From Helochares maculicollis (lineage: Eukaryota; Arthropoda; Insecta; Coleoptera; Hydrophilidae), in NCBI GenBank assembly GCA_033557835.1, contig JAWQRO010000047.1, forward strand, positions 1 through 64,000: a stretch of DNA of 64,000 nucleotides. Direction: 5' to 3'. This document shows, piece after piece, positions 32,251-46,500 of this stretch. Position numbers and translations under genes: made by a program. The notes below the pieces were generated by a model that had not been told where the DNA came from, made no database searches, and saw only the letters and a program-made list of their open reading frames with translations. Position 1 is the stretch's first letter. The number at the start of each line of letters is the position of its first letter.

Positions 32251-35200
32251 TCACTCTTTTGATTTCAGTAGCTTCAGTATCTGTTCAGACACCACTTTAG
32301 TAGCCTTGTTTGCATTTGGAATCAAAAACCTGTCCATATCTGAAATGACTAGGGAATCCCCTTCAGGGACACTATATTTGAATGTGATCAATTCTGGGTG
32401 ACGCTTCTTAGCTGTAATTTTGACTATAGCTGATAGAGGGCGCTTTACAATAATTTCTGCTATGCCTTTCTTTTCTGAAGTCTCCCTAAGTACTACTAAA
32501 TGCGAACTTGTTACCATTAGGTGGCTTTTGTACATGAAGCCGTTGATTTTAACTTCCTGGCAGGGAAAATGCTCAATGACATCGGGATTTTTGAGCCAAG
32601 TTTGCATTGTCACCAGTTCCCTTGTTTCTTCTTCTTGCAAATTCTGTAAGGAGGATGTAAAAATAAAGATCTTTCTTATTTATTTTAATTTGAAAAAGCA
32701 ATCAAAAAGATACATTATAGATTTATTTGTGTGAATTTTAATTTTGACTAAAACTTTGAACATTAAGGAAGAATATATGGTATGTAAACAATTACTTACA
32801 TTTTCATTAGCAACATAATCTTGGTCATCATCTATACTGAAAACAGGTGCCACATTCCTGTATCTTTTGCCTATTTTATCAGAGCTTGATACATGTCGTT
32901 CTTGCACAGGACTGTTATTTGGGTTTACTATATAATCAAAGAGTTTTCCTTTAACTTCAGCAGATTTTGATTTCATGGCTGCTGAGATCTTTCCAAACAA
33001 GTCTGTAGATGGGGCTATTTTTGCATTGGTTTCATTGGCCTTTGCACTGACTATAGGAGCACACACTATGCAGGCATGAGGATTATGGTCTTGCAAAAAT
33101 TGATTAATACCTTCTCCGAAATAATTATGAATAGCTATGTAGCCCCCGGTTAAAAGGGACACATAATGTGTATGTTTTTGAAGAAACGAAGCTACTACCA
33201 TATGGGTGTATTGATCTTCTTCATTGCGTCCTGACCCCAGAAAACAAAGGTGCTCCCCTCCTATTGAAAATATTTTAAATCAAGCATTTGCTCTAATAAT
33301 GTTTAAGAATGTTTAGATTTGCAAGCTTATGAATAATAAGTAGTTATAACAACATATGTTTAATAACTTACCAGCACTGGAATTTACAGCAAGAGCTTGT
33401 TTCTGCGCTGTTAATAAACCTTGAACAGCCGTTGCGAAAGCACTGGGTTCTTGCAACATTAAATTACAATCTAAGTGAAAAGCTGTAGGTAAATGACCTG
33501 CATTATATTGTTCTACAGGTCTACAGTCTACCAAGAAAAATCGTACTGCGTCTATGCTACTGGCTTCCATTGTGGAGTTTTCCACCAATTCCTGGACTGA
33601 AACTGGTAGACATAAGGCTTGAGACACCAAAGCTGAATCTTCCCCGCGACCGTTGTAAAGAACCTGTAAATGAATGAAATTTTCATACCCCAAATTCTTC
33701 CTAGATTACCAAGTTATATACCAACTAACTAAATAACTAAATAATTTTTATAGCATGGAAATTTTACCGCTGATGATAATATAAGTGTTATACTATATTT
33801 TTTTTATTCCATAACTAATTTCTTAATTAAAATTAAAAAGGTGCAAAGAACAGATTCGAACTAGCTTTTAAGAGCTTCTAAAATCAAACAGTAAGTTTAA
33901 TTTATTATAATTTGCAATGCTTTTCTTCCTGTATGAGGTTATTTTGAATAGAATACTTCTCAATTAAGCACTTAGATGGCGAATTTGTAGGTCTACCACT
34001 GTAAAAAATAATTGTAATGCACTTTTGTCGCAAAATCTTAATGTCATGAAATAGCAGCTAGTTGAGATATACACATTTTATTTAAAATATTATGCAATTG
34101 CATTTGCTGTTAATCAAAGTGACAAAATTGTTATATATACAACAAAAAATTACATGATTTGAGAAATGGAAACAAAATATCAGACACTTTCTTAAAATAA
34201 TAGTAATAGGGAGGCATGTCGCATATTTAACTCAAACAAAATGGTTCATGTATTGACCATAGAAACCAAGACATACAATAAAGAATTTAAGCTCCATTTT
34301 ATGAGCTGACATCACTGATTATTTCTCATGTCTGGTTGAGTCGCAAAAACTATAGCAAATTGATAGATATGCTAGTTGCAGAAAAATGAGAGAACATAAC
34401 AAAATATTCAAGACGCTTCCTTTTAAAACTAAACTATTATTTAATATCCTAGTGAAGTAAGCTTGAGTTAAAATGATACAAACCAATCAACCGTGTAAGA
34501 ATCCATGAGAAACAAAGCAAAACTCCAATGAAGACGATTTAATGCAAAATTATAAGACATTCAGAAAAATTATAAGAAATGAATGTACAGCCAAAAACAT
34601 TACAAAAACACTTAAAAAATATTTAACAGGATTATTGAAGCTGCAAAGAAAGTTAATGAAATTAATAATATATGAACAGAGATCCAATTGCTAATTACCC
34701 AAAAAACCCTGTGCGCAAGTTTAAAATGTTGTTTGTTTCATGCAACATAAGCAATTATTTAAGAACAATGGTAAAACATTTTTTATTCAAAGTATTGGCC
34801 TTTGCTTTTTGCACATTTTAACCATCTCTCGGGCAATTTATGGATACCATTTCAAAAGAAAGCTTCAACTTTCATTGATATCCATTCATCGAGCCATTTT
34901 TGTATATTCTTGAAAGTCTTGAAGTGTTGCTCAACCAGTGTGTGTCCCATCGATGAGGAAAGGTGATAATCAAAAGGCACCAGGTTTGGTTAATACGGCA
35001 GATGGGGTAGGAGTTCCCAGCCAAGGGAAGAAATCGTTTCTTTGATCACTTTGGCTGAATGTGCCGGTGCATTATCATGCTGCAGAATGACTTCGTAGTA
35101 TCTTCGAGACCATTTTGGGCGTTTTTCGATCAATGCGTGGTTTAAATTGACTGTTGTCGGTAGCGGACGAAATAACTGTTTCGCTGAGTTTGAGAAGCTC

Positions 35201-38200
35201 GTAGTACACTACTTCCTTCTGATCTCACCACACACACAGCATTGTTTTCCTCCCAAAACAATCCGGTTTTGTACTCAACGTTGATGGTTGTCCTAGTGTT
35301 ATCCACGATTTCTTATGTTTGGGATTCTTAAAATATATCCATTTTTCATCGCTAGTTAAAATCCGATGCAAAAACCCTTTCTTTTGGGGCATAAATGCAG
35401 CATTTCGCATCCAGTTTTTTGTCTTTCCATCTGACGTTCGTTCAATTTGTGTGTGATGCATTTTCCAATCTTTTGAATCTTCCACATGGTTCTCAGGTGA
35501 TAGGAAATGGCTTGCTGAGTGACATTCAACTGTTCCGCCATCATTTGTTGTGTTTGTGTATCGTCTTCCTCCAATAATACTTGTAGTTTATCGTCTTCAA
35601 ACTTTTTTGATCGATTTTCACATTTTTTTGTCAATAACATTGAAATCGCCACTTTTGAAACGTTGAAACCAGTGTTCACAAGTCTCGACAGTTGGAGCAA
35701 GATCGCCATAAGTCTATACCAAAATTCAATGACTTTCCCATGCCTTTTTCTTTTGATTGAACAAGAAAATCATTACATGCCGCAAATACTCTTTACTTGG
35801 CTCAAAATTCGACATTTTTAACACGAAAAAGGTTACTTCGATAGATTTCATACGCCATCTCTTGACAACATAACGACATTTTAATCTTGCGCACCTGGTA
35901 GACAAATGAATGAAGAATTTAAAAAATACTATACATTCACTGCTTGTATCTTGAAAAATTGTAAAAATATCACATTCTCAGACAGAGATACAATGTTCTT
36001 TCACGTTTGTTATCGTACACGACCACTTTATAACCGAGTTGTATGAGTATGAAATAGTACAAAACTAAGTCGGGTTTGATCAAAAGTGTAAAATTTTGCA
36101 TTTTCAGGCCGAGATACTTTTTTCACATCTTTTATCCCACACGACCACTTTATAACTGAGTTGTGTATGTTAAAAACTAAATCGAACTTGGTCAAAAGTG
36201 CAAAATTTCGCATTTTCAAACGTGTTTTCATATCTGTTGTCGTATACGACCACTTTATAGCCGAGTTAAATATGTAAAAACTAATATGAAACTAAATTGG
36301 ATTTGTCACTCTATCATTTTATTCCTATAATCAGTGAGTCAAAATGAACTATATAATACCACCATAAGAACACATATTTAATTTAATCATAACAGCTTGG
36401 ATATTCTTCATTTGAGTTCAAATTGATTATTGTGTATATAAAAAATATTAAAACAAACTGTTCATTGATCTTGCCGAAGCATTTGACAGTATCTCTCATG
36501 TCATTCTATTTAATACTGATAAGCCTGATACAGTAGGAATCAGAGTTACAGCACTAAAACTAGTAGAAACTTATTTCAGCAATACAGCCCTGTATATATA
36601 AAAAGAAAATAGTTTGCTATACTGTTGATTACAGTCATCATATTTGAAGATAAAAACTGAAAATTTTGCTTAAAAACTTCCGAAATACATCCAATTAATC
36701 GAAAGTTTGACAGTCTTTTTAGCTGAGAATATAAGTAAAACAATTTTATTATTGTTAACCAATCAATAAATGATCATTACAAATCTAATAAAGAAAGTGT
36801 ACATCAATAATGGTTTACGTGGAAAGCAATTTTTCAAACATAAAATATATAAGAAAAACAAAATAGCTTGAAATCTCTATAGATGATAAATTAAACTGGC
36901 AAGATTATGCATCAAATGTCGCAGAAAGTCAGTTTTATCTAAATGCAATCTATTAAATGTGTATTCAGTACAGTCTGTCTGCTTACAGAATTATATGTTG
37001 GGATACAGATGCAAAAATACAAGTACTACAAAACAAAACAACATTATTATATTATTAAGCAAGCAAAAATGTTTCTCGTAATTATGCTATTAGATCTAAT
37101 TTAAAACTTCAACATTAAATTATACATAGATTTTTCAAAAATACTTTTGTCTTTAAAAACATAATTGAATAGAGGCAGCATTTGTTTATTTGTATGGTAT
37201 TTATGTTATGTATGAAATTAGGTATATTAATCTGATTTCATTTTGCTAAGATTTGGGTACAGCAGCTTTGTGTTTAGTTCCTCTATTTGTTATGTTGAAT
37301 GTATTAAGAATCCGGTATCGCAATGTAAGTTTTAGCTTATTATATCCAAATTTTACACATATAAAACTTATTAAGAATATAAGCATGTTTGCTGTCACAA
37401 AGATTATTTTAATTAAAAAATTTATACTGACCTGCATAAGATCTGTCCTGAACGACACAGGTGTCTTTAGGGAGTAATATTGCGCTAGGGAGCAGAAATC
37501 ACTAACGTCTTCCGCCTCTAATGCAGATGGCATACTGGATAAAGTCAACACAATTGCTTCTCGGCTCTCATTCTTCAAAGAAATTATTTGTTCCCTAGCA
37601 TTAACTACCATAATTAACGACAAAAAGAAAATAAAAAATGGATCTGACTGTTGGAAATAATAGTCCCACATATTTATTACAACTGGAAGATTGCATGTTG
37701 CTGCAAAAAGTGACTGAAACCAACTTAAACAATACAGATCTGGGGTGATTCGCTTTGTGTCGAGAAAAGAACATAATTCAGGATCGTGGTATAGCAAAAG
37801 TAACCTAAGGATATGAAAGGCATTGCCTTCTTTATGGCAACTTTGTGGTATGTACGTGTCTCTGATTGCCTCAAAAAGGTTATAAGTGGTAGATTTGGGA
37901 ACTTTTAAAGTTAGTAATGGCAGGAGCAAGTCTAACCAGCCATTTCCTTTTTCATACTGAAGGTTACGGCTTTTGCAATAGAAAGTCAGAATGGATTCTA
38001 AATCAGATACTACAGAAAGCTTATCCTCTTCTTCATTGCCTAATTTGGAAACGAAATTCGTGCAGTCATCCCTGAGAACTGTTTGATTTGATAGGTCGAA
38101 TATTTCATTGAAATGAGTTAATTGATTTCCTTTATCTCTAACATCCAAACATATCTGCAAAAAAATTGATAATTTATAATGTTAAATCATAAATTTATTA

Positions 38201-39499
38201 TGACTAATGATTAAATAACAAAAAGACTGTCGTACATTAATATGTAATTATCAAATAAAATGCATGAGTAAAACCAAGGCGTATTTTGTTAGAAGCGTTC
38301 AATTTATCAATAATGAGTTTTAATTCATTTTAATTATTACTTTTCAAACTTACAAATTTGTTATTTAAATTTGAAACTTGGTGGTTTTGGAAATTTGGTC
38401 TTGTAAACCATATAAGAAAATTTAAAATATTAAGCTCTTTACAATAATCTTGTTTTCTAATGGAATCTCTCCTAGAAAATCCAAAAATTCAAGATGTAGT
38501 AGGTCCAATCAAACTAACAATTCATTATTAAACTCTACACTTAACCACTTCATGGTAAGAAAAATTTATTAAAAATAAATGTTTTGAATCATGAATCAAC
38601 CAAAATTTATAAGAAATAGTACATGATAGTTATTTATATTGATTGATAATAAAGGTTGAATAAAAGAATTTATAGTATCACAGTTTTTTCGTATACATTC
38701 ACAGTATGTGCAAATTGGTTTATAATGTAATTCAGTTTTATCTAAAATGTACCTATAATAGACTACTAAATGAGTGAAAATAAGAGTAGGTTTAGAAAAT
38801 ATCATAAAAATTTTCACTAGGAATGTAATACTAATTCATCAGCAGCTCTAAGATAAACTCATACTCGAGCTGATTGAAGTGTTACTTATGAATAAAGCAT
38901 ATAAGCTAATGCTATGTGCTGCATAAAAGTTGTTTCTGCTATTCAAAAAGCCGAGAAAGTACTGTCTCTTACATTGTTTTATATCAAATCATTTATTACC
39001 TTCTTGAATCCTTTATAACGGGAAGGGTCCATTCTTTAACAGATGAAAAGACAAACCCATGTAGTTAATTGATACACTCATTTGAAAAGATTTAGCAACA
39101 GAATGCTATCAGATAAGATAAATTTTATGTGTCATACTTTTTATATGATAATAACATTTAATTTGCTTATCGAAGACAATATAAGCATTGTTACTCTTCT
39201 GCATCTAATAAACTCACCTGCCACACTTCAGGACGTAAATTTTCTGGAAGAGGTTTCCCTTTGCAAATACAGTAGATATCTGTGGCCGAGCATTCTTCTA
39301 AAAGGGCGCTCTCTAAGTCGGTAACCCTAAAATAGAAAATATGTGGAATTTGGAGAAAAAAAAGCTGGCAAACAAACGACACATATTGAGTAACGGAGGT
39401 AAAATTAGTTTGAACCCTAATGTAGGTCATAATTTGCGCCTTATTCCTATTGTTTAATTACGTAACTCACCATGAAGTATCATCATCCACCGATGCCAT
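32251..39499 (-). CDS. TBC1D23: TBC1 domain family member 23
   Basis: Golgi-associated adaptor in which golgins capture endosome-derived vesicles through its N-terminal part and the C-terminal domain links to the WASH complex (family knowledge). Coding exons on the minus strand are 39499-39471 (MASVDDDTSW), 39326-39218, 38154-37432, 33663-33372, 33260-32800 and 32643-32251. All junctions are in frame and the product is 668 residues (human is about 700). The TBC domain is in exons 2-3 (FYCKSRN; ELCSFLDTKRITPD). The rhodanese-like domain is in exons 4-5 (FLVDCRPVEQYNAGHLPTAF; GGEHLCFLGSGR), without the usual active-site Cys loop, as in the family. The C-terminal domain is in exon 6 (KRHPELITFKY). 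The RHVSSSDKIGK linker is conserved. Intron 3 holds a mariner and a satellite. Confidence 0.95.
34707..35898 (-). mobile_element. Mos1-like mariner, copy B (in TBC1D23 intron 3)
   Basis: This 1192-base copy belongs to the same family as the element at 17467-18728. Its ends are CCCTGTGCGCAAGTTTAAAA and, reversed, CCAGGTGCGCAAGATTAAAA. A TA follows the right end (35899-35900), but the left flank is AA, so one target base has mutated. The minus strand encodes shifted transposase pieces. These include SDEKWIYFKNP (first catalytic block, D kept) near 35350, FGRKTMLCVW near 35230, and a helix-turn-helix piece at 35709-35400. It cannot make a full protein. Confidence 0.88.
35960..36310. repeat. Short diverged tandem array, about 3 units of 105-122 bp
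   Basis: The block GACCACTTTATA recurs at 36021, 36143 and 36248. Each copy is followed by a variant of GAGTTGT, AAACTAAATCG and GATCAAAAGTG-type text. Units are clearly related but diverged. The array sits just left of mariner copy B's right end in TBC1D23 intron 3 and has no coding meaning. Confidence 0.7.
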
Positions 39500-39854
39500 T
39501 TTCCAAAGGTTTGTTATGAACACATATTTTTTGATACAAAATAAAACGTGTCAAAATTTTGTGACAGATGATTGTGTGAGAAGCAGCTGATAACGTTGTT
39601 AATAAAATGTCGGTAAGGTAGTGTTCCTCTCTTAATCAACAAACTGTATTGCAAGCAGTCCTAGAACTGAAATGTGGACTGCTTCCACTCAACATTCCTT
39701 TATACAAACATGCCCTTTAAGTGCACAAAGTATTGAACTTAAAACATGCTATAATTTATGTATGTATACCATATGAAAATAGCTAATATCATGTCGGTTA
39801 AGATCTTATATCGATTTAAAAATCTAGTTCCGTGCATTTTACAATCAAATATAA

Positions 39855-42355
39855 CATACAGGTTCTTGTAGAATTAATTTCCAATACTTAACCCATATGT
39901 TAAGAACGCCAATGTGACCATGATCTGGTATTTTCTAAGAATAAATAAATATGTTAAAAATTTGGCTAAAGAATATCATGCAAACACAACGGCACCGTTA
40001 TTGCTATAAAAATATCGGCATCACAACCAAACACGTCGTTAGGTCCTTTAAAACCTCGAGATTAATTTTTTTCATGAACGCAAATCCGTCTTTATCAAAG
40101 AGAAACAGAAAAAGAACATAAACAACCATTGAAGTAAAATTGTATAGCTCCACGTTTTTTCGAATCATTTAAAACAGAACATGACCTCGAAAAAAGATCA
40201 CTTTGTATTATTATCTTCCGCCGTAAGAAAGACGCTTTTATCATACATCGCAAACTAACGTCACCTTTATCTCTATAAAAATACCGGCATCACAATCTAA
40301 ACAAAGCATTAGGCCCGTCATTTCACCAACACAAATCCTTACTAATAATATAAAGACAGAAAAAAGAACTTATACAACCATTTAAGTAAAATTTTATTCG
40401 AGCGTTTTTTTAACTGAAGTTCGAACGTGACCTCGCAAGAATATCGCTTTGTATTACCGCCGCAAGAAGGGTGATCACATTATACATCGCAAACTAAACA
40501 ATAACTTAATTGTCGACGTTCTTTATCGTTAAAATTCGATGGTTACTTAAATACGATGAACTACAATCAATTTCTATTTCAATTAATAGTACAAATTTTT
40601 GTTATTGCGACGACAGAAAAACATACACCGCTTCTCTTGCGACTGTGGTTGTAAATTTATTGCGCTTTAGCTTTACGTGATGAGCATCCGCTTTCATTTT
40701 TATCACCTTGGTTACAATAAAAAGATGGTTTTTCTTGTATCGTGCTTAGTAAGTTCAGATGATTTGTATATTAGTAAATATCTCTTTCTTTGAATAAGAC
40801 ACATTGAAAAGTTCAGCTAACTTATGTAATAGTAAATAATGTATTAAGAACAAATTGAAATGAACGCAATTTGACCAAACATGTGGTGCTTGTTTTTCCT
40901 GTTCGGTTGAAATTTATTGCGCTTTTAACTTTTTTCACTCGTCTTTATTAATTTTCAACGAGGGTTCTTTAAATTATTATTTCATCACTGTCGAGTTCAC
41001 ATGCTTTAAGCGTAAACAAGAAGGTGATTATTTAAAATATCGATAAAATTCGTCCGTGTTTGACCAACGACGTCATACGAAATTCCAATAGTAGCTCTTA
41101 ACATGTGCATGTAATTAATATTTCCGTTACTAATTTTGCCTCATAATGCAAACAAAAACCTAACGCTTAATATTTCTTTTATCTACTACCCCTTAACTTT
41201 TGTAATTTCTATCTGAAACAGGCTGTATATTGCAAATAAGGAATCCAAATCTTTGCCCGGGTATATACAGCCTGTTTCAGAATTAAATTACAAAACTTAA
41301 AGGGGTGCTAGATATCAGAAATAATAAGCGATTGGTTTTTGTTTGCATATTGGGGCAAAATAGTAACCGAAATATTAATTACATGTACATGTTAAGAGCC
41401 CCTGGCGGAATTCCCTATGACGTTGTTGGTCGAAGACAGGCGAATTTTATTGCTATTACAAAGAATTCCCTTCTTGTCTACGCTTAATGCAGCTGGACAC
41501 GAACATAAGAAATAATAATAAAATAACCTCGTTGTAAAGGGATCCATTTGTCGATATCTATAAAACCGGGTCACAAATTTATTGTTGTGCGTAGAATTTA
41601 AATGCTTTAGATTTCAAACTAAAAAGGTAAAATAAATGCAATTTATTGACAAAGACGTATTATTGCAATTTTGCACTGACTAATTTTCACTTTACAAATA
41701 TAAATTAGTTTGCGATGCACGGTATAATCACCTTTCTTGCGGCGGAAGATGGTAGCATAAAGTGAAATTTTCGTAAGGTGACGCGCTATCTTCTACAACG
41801 TACCTCAACAAACTTTGGCTTTAATTATTGTCTATGTTCTTTTTCCTGCTTCTATTTCATAAGGAAGGTTTTGCGTTCATAAAAAAATTAACTACGTGAT
41901 TTTGACAGTGTTTTGATTGTGATGCCGTTATCTTTTTAAAGATAAAGGTGACGTTAGTTTGCGATGTATAATGTAATCTTCTTTCTTGCGGCGGAAGATG
42001 GTAATACAAAGCGATCTTTTTCGAGGTGACGTTCTGTTTTAAATGATTTAAAAAAAACGCGGAGCTATAAAATTGGACTTCAATGGTTATTTATGTTACT
42101 TTTTCTGTTTATCTTTGATAAGGACGGTTTTGCGTCCATGAAAAAATCACGAGGTTTTGAAGGATGTAACGACGTGTGTGATTGTAATGCGGTTAGTTTT
42201 ATAGCAATAACGGTGCCGTTGTGTCTGCATAATATTCTTTAACCCAGCATGGTCTATCGGCATCATTTCAATTATGCCACGAGTCCAAAATTAACCAAAT
42301 TTTCAGCATTTTTATTTATACTTAGAAAATACCAGGTCGTGGTCACATTTGATAT
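39855..42355. mobile_element. Foldback-like element: two 1.1-1.4-kb units head to head
   Basis: The left arm (41226 down to about 39855) is the reverse complement of the right arm (41268 up to about 42355). They are separated by a spacer of roughly 40 bases. The arm tips pair as CTGAAACAGGCTGTATA on both sides of the centre (41214-41230 and 41264-41280). Matching landmarks include ATTAATTACATG-CATGTTAAGAGC, the block GCGGCGGAAGATGGTA, and AACGACGTG near the outer ends. The right arm lacks several hundred bases of the left. Each arm contains two diverged subunits of about 240-260 bases (starts GTTTGCGATG at 41708 and 41957; mirrored at about 40490 and 40250). No transposase ORF was found. Confidence 0.8.
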
Positions 42356-43524
42356 ATATTTTTTCAGGATAATTGTTTTTAGAAATTTTATAATCATTTA
42401 TAAATTGATGTAATGAGTCTTTAACGTTAGGTTAAGAATCAATTGAACATAATATTTAATTTCTGCTAAAATATTGTTTTTCGGGTAGCATTTGAAAAAA
42501 GTCTTTGGGTCAAATCTGCAAAACTGATAAAAGCAAAAATTTCTATTGAGGAAAATAGCCAATTAATACTAAACATCTAGTAGTTTACAATAAAACCTTT
42601 TAGACATAACACGTTCCTAAGAACATAAAATACGAGTTCAATTATAGGTGGTTATTTGCGTCTTATATTCACTAAATTTTCTCAATTGTTGTAACTATTT
42701 TATCTCATATATGAAACTTTCAAAACTAACGATATAAAATTTTGGTCTCTAATTATGTTAAATTTTATATGTATTATGTTTGAGATAGTGGAAATTACTC
42801 GAAAGCTCTATTATTAAGACTAGATTATTAGAAAAGCGTGTGCTACTTATATCTTATACATTCTAAAAGTTACTTTGGGTTTTCTATTTTGCTATAGCAA
42901 CCTATGAGTAATCTTATTTGTCTAGTGGAAATGGTTTGAGTGCAATCATGTTTAAATACACACACATAGGCAGCATGATAAAACCTTTAAATGAATACAG
43001 AAGTTTTTAAAACATAAATATCGTTTTTCTATATTTTGTAGTGTAAAAGTTACAAAATCTTTAAGCCATGGAGAGAAAGAGAGAATTAGATTGTATAGAA
43101 TACTTTATTGAAAAAAATATTCACGACATCTATTCCATGAGCTGAAAACTATAATTTTGTTTATCTCTGGTAGGAACAAATTGATTGTGGACGCGTTCGA
43201 ATATTTATTCCTTTAATTTGGATTCTACCTCAATTATAAATGCGATAACTGAACAATTTCGTGTTTGATATATTGCAATTTGGTTATATGGTGTAGATAA
43301 GGGTGCTTTGAGAAGAGATAATTTAAAAACTATTAGAAATGCCTTATCGGCGAGATTTTGAACAAGGCCTACATATCTTATCATATGACAGTTCTGAGCG
43401 TCAGCCATATTGTTTAATTTTTTTCACTTTCAATGCATGCCCGCTACAAAAATGTTGCATAACCTCGCTATCTGAGTAATCAATTGATTAGTTTAGTGAT
43501 TAGTGTAATTATTACCGTAGGTAA
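42356..43524. other. Tom70 upstream region
   Basis: AT-rich DNA between the foldback element and the Tom70 start codon. It presumably contains the promoter and 5' UTR. No motif or exon could be assigned. Confidence 0.45.
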
Positions 43525-46500
43525 ATGGCTTCATCAAACCCAGGAGGTTCATCTTTCCCTAAATGGCAAATTGCCATCGCTTTAGGAGCTACCGGTGCTA
43601 TAGGTTTAGGTTATTGGTATTTGAGGCAACAGTCTTCTGTTAAAGCTAAGAAACCGACGTTATCAGGAACGTCAAAGAGTATTGTGTCAATAGATGAGAC
43701 CCAGCAGACTGAGGACGCGGAGGATGAAAATCCATTGGTTGTTGCGCAAAAATTTAAGACTGAAGGTAAGTATACTTGCTGAAAACAGCTAACAGTTGCC
43801 CATTTAAAAAACATGCACATTTTAAAACATGCCAGATACTGACTGAGAGAAAGTGTATCGATAATTTGTTTTATTCAAGATAGAGAATCATTTAAACTTT
43901 GACTGTATCCTAAAATCTGAGTACTTCTTTCTTAAATGCCTTTAATGCATTTGGAGAGTTTCTAAATTATTAAAGCTGTTCTGCATTATATTTTAGTATT
44001 TGACAGTTGCCCTGATTAATTGATTTCTAGTCTCATAGTCTAGTGTATGGTTTCTATGCTCCGCTCCAATACCCTAGAGACATAGCATTTAGTCCCAAGT
44101 ACATTGCAAACATGATATGATGATGAAGTGAGCAGAGATCTATATGAAAGGATAGTGAGGGTGAGCGATAAGGCTATCCTACTAATAGTCTTTACAATAG
44201 GTAGTGGAGGCTAAAACAGAAAACTCTACTGGTTGACTCGAGTCATTAAGGCTTCAAGGGTAAACTATTATAAGAAAATTTGGATGGTGACATGCAGAAA
44301 AAACTTCTGCATCTCTAAACGTACAAATAATTAAAAAAGTGTGTCCAACTGGAGCTCAGACTTTTAAAAGCACAAAACTGACAGATCTGCAATGAAATAA
44401 AATGCGGCATCTAAGGCTTAAGTTTCAAGGAAATGACCGTAAACGTTAACAAAGCAAGATTAAATCTGGGCCACGAGACAAATGAAAACATAGCCAGAGA
44501 ACTTATATTCCCAGTATTGGGTGGCAAAAAGGCCGAAGTGGAATTCGAAACATACAAACTGTAATTATGGAATAAATTCAAGGAGCGACAAGCTAACTAT
44601 AGTACTAAAAGGCTCCTAATTCGGCCTTAGTGACGATGTAGATCATTCACCGTATTGGTTAAAGTGAATCTATAACATTTGGCAGGCTTCTTGAAAGGGA
44701 ATGATTCTGATAGAATAGAAATTAGTCAACCTGGTGCTGATACTCAAGCCTGGGTACCCTTTAGATACGAAATATATTATGTGTAGTTGCTGTACAGAGC
44801 TGTTGTTTAAAAGAGGAATTACTGCTAGCTACACATTTTTGCTAAGATTCATTTCTTGAGCTCTTCTGGAGAATTTAGCCGAGTGATGAAGGCTCTAAAG
44901 AGACTGTGGTGCAGAAGGGTTTGATCTGAGACCATTACTGTGGATTGTGTTGCACGATTGCATACCAAAGCTTGAAATAATAGTGATTTGGGTGGTGTAC
45001 GTGGAAAATTTGTGGCAAACTGCCAGGTCATAAGTTGATGAAAGGAAAAGAAACGAAGGATTACAAGTTGGATGAGTGATCATGACCTCCACCTGGTTCA
45101 CAAGTAGACGGAAGCCGTTATGCTGAATGGGTTAAAGAATCATACCTCTATTGAGGTCTGAATAGGAGTGAGTGATAGTCCCTAGAGCAATATGTGAAAT
45201 TCTTAGGACTTGTCTATGATACGAATCTCACATTTTGTGAACATGTTGGTAAAGCTTTGGAAAAGATGAAAGGAAGTATAGTGTCTATCGAAGAACTGAA
45301 GTCTAGCATTGGAAGGCCAATTTAGTTGAAAACAAGATGGCTGAGAGTATTGTTTGAATCTAGGGTTCAGAGGAAGATGAACGTGAAACAATCAGAGCCT
45401 ACAAAACAATCATGGTAGTGGGAACTATAGTGGAAATACTGGAAATATACGTGGACGTTTAGGGCTAAAGAGTGGGAGCTCTCATACATAGCTGCAGGAA
45501 AAGAGGGGGCGTGGTCAAGAAAAGCATCTGGATATGCATGCGAATTTTAAATCCACAGAACTAAGCAGCAAAGGAATACAGAGAGCTAGGTCCTGAGTGG
45601 GCATATGTGCTTCTGGAAGTACCATCACGGGTTTGGATATTGTAATTAAATCGACATGAAATAGTTTTCCAATTATCTTGGTGTATAGAGATAATTGAGG
45701 GTTGGATAGAACTGAGAATAAGAGGGAGCTGTTGACTAGCTGTAGGAGTGGGAAAAATAGAGGCCATTATGAGAATAACATATATCGTAAAAATACGCAA
45801 TTATTTAAAAACAATGGTAAAACATTTTTTATTCAAAGTATTGGCTCTCACATTTTACACATTTTATCCATCTCTCGGGCATTTTATGGATACCATTCCA
45901 AATGAAAGCTTCCATTTTCATTCATCGAGCAATTTTTGTACATCTTCGAAAGTCTTGAAGTGTTGCTTAGTTAATGTGTGTTCCATTGATGAGAAGAGGT
46001 GATAATCAGAAGGCTCCAGGTCTGGTGAATACGGCAGATGGGGTAGGAGCTCCCAACAAAGCAAAAAAATCGTTTCTTTGACCACTTTGGCTGAGTGTGC
46101 AGGAGCGTTGTCATGCTGCAGAATGGCTTTGACACATGTCTTCGAGCCCATTCTGAGCGCTTTTTGGTCAATGCGTGGTTTAAAATGATCATTTGTTGTC
46201 AGTAGCAGTGGGATTAGAAGGTCCGCTACTGACAACAAATGATCATTTTAAATAATAAATTTTATAGTCATGTATGCTTTTCCACCTTTAAAATCATTCA
46301 AAGCATAGTTAATTAGAATTACATATTCTATCTTTTAAAAGACATACCTTTGATTCTTTTTACCTGATAATTAAGAAGTATTTTTTGTTACAGGAAACAG
46401 TTGTTTCAAGAAGGGAAAATATGATGAAGCCATTAACCACTACAATAAAGCCATTGAAACCTGTCCAACAGACCAAACAATTGATCTTTCCACCTTTTAC

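Noticed and set aside
36028..36231. 67-codon ORF in TBC1D23 intron 3
   Set aside because: It is a translation of the tandem repeat units, not a gene.
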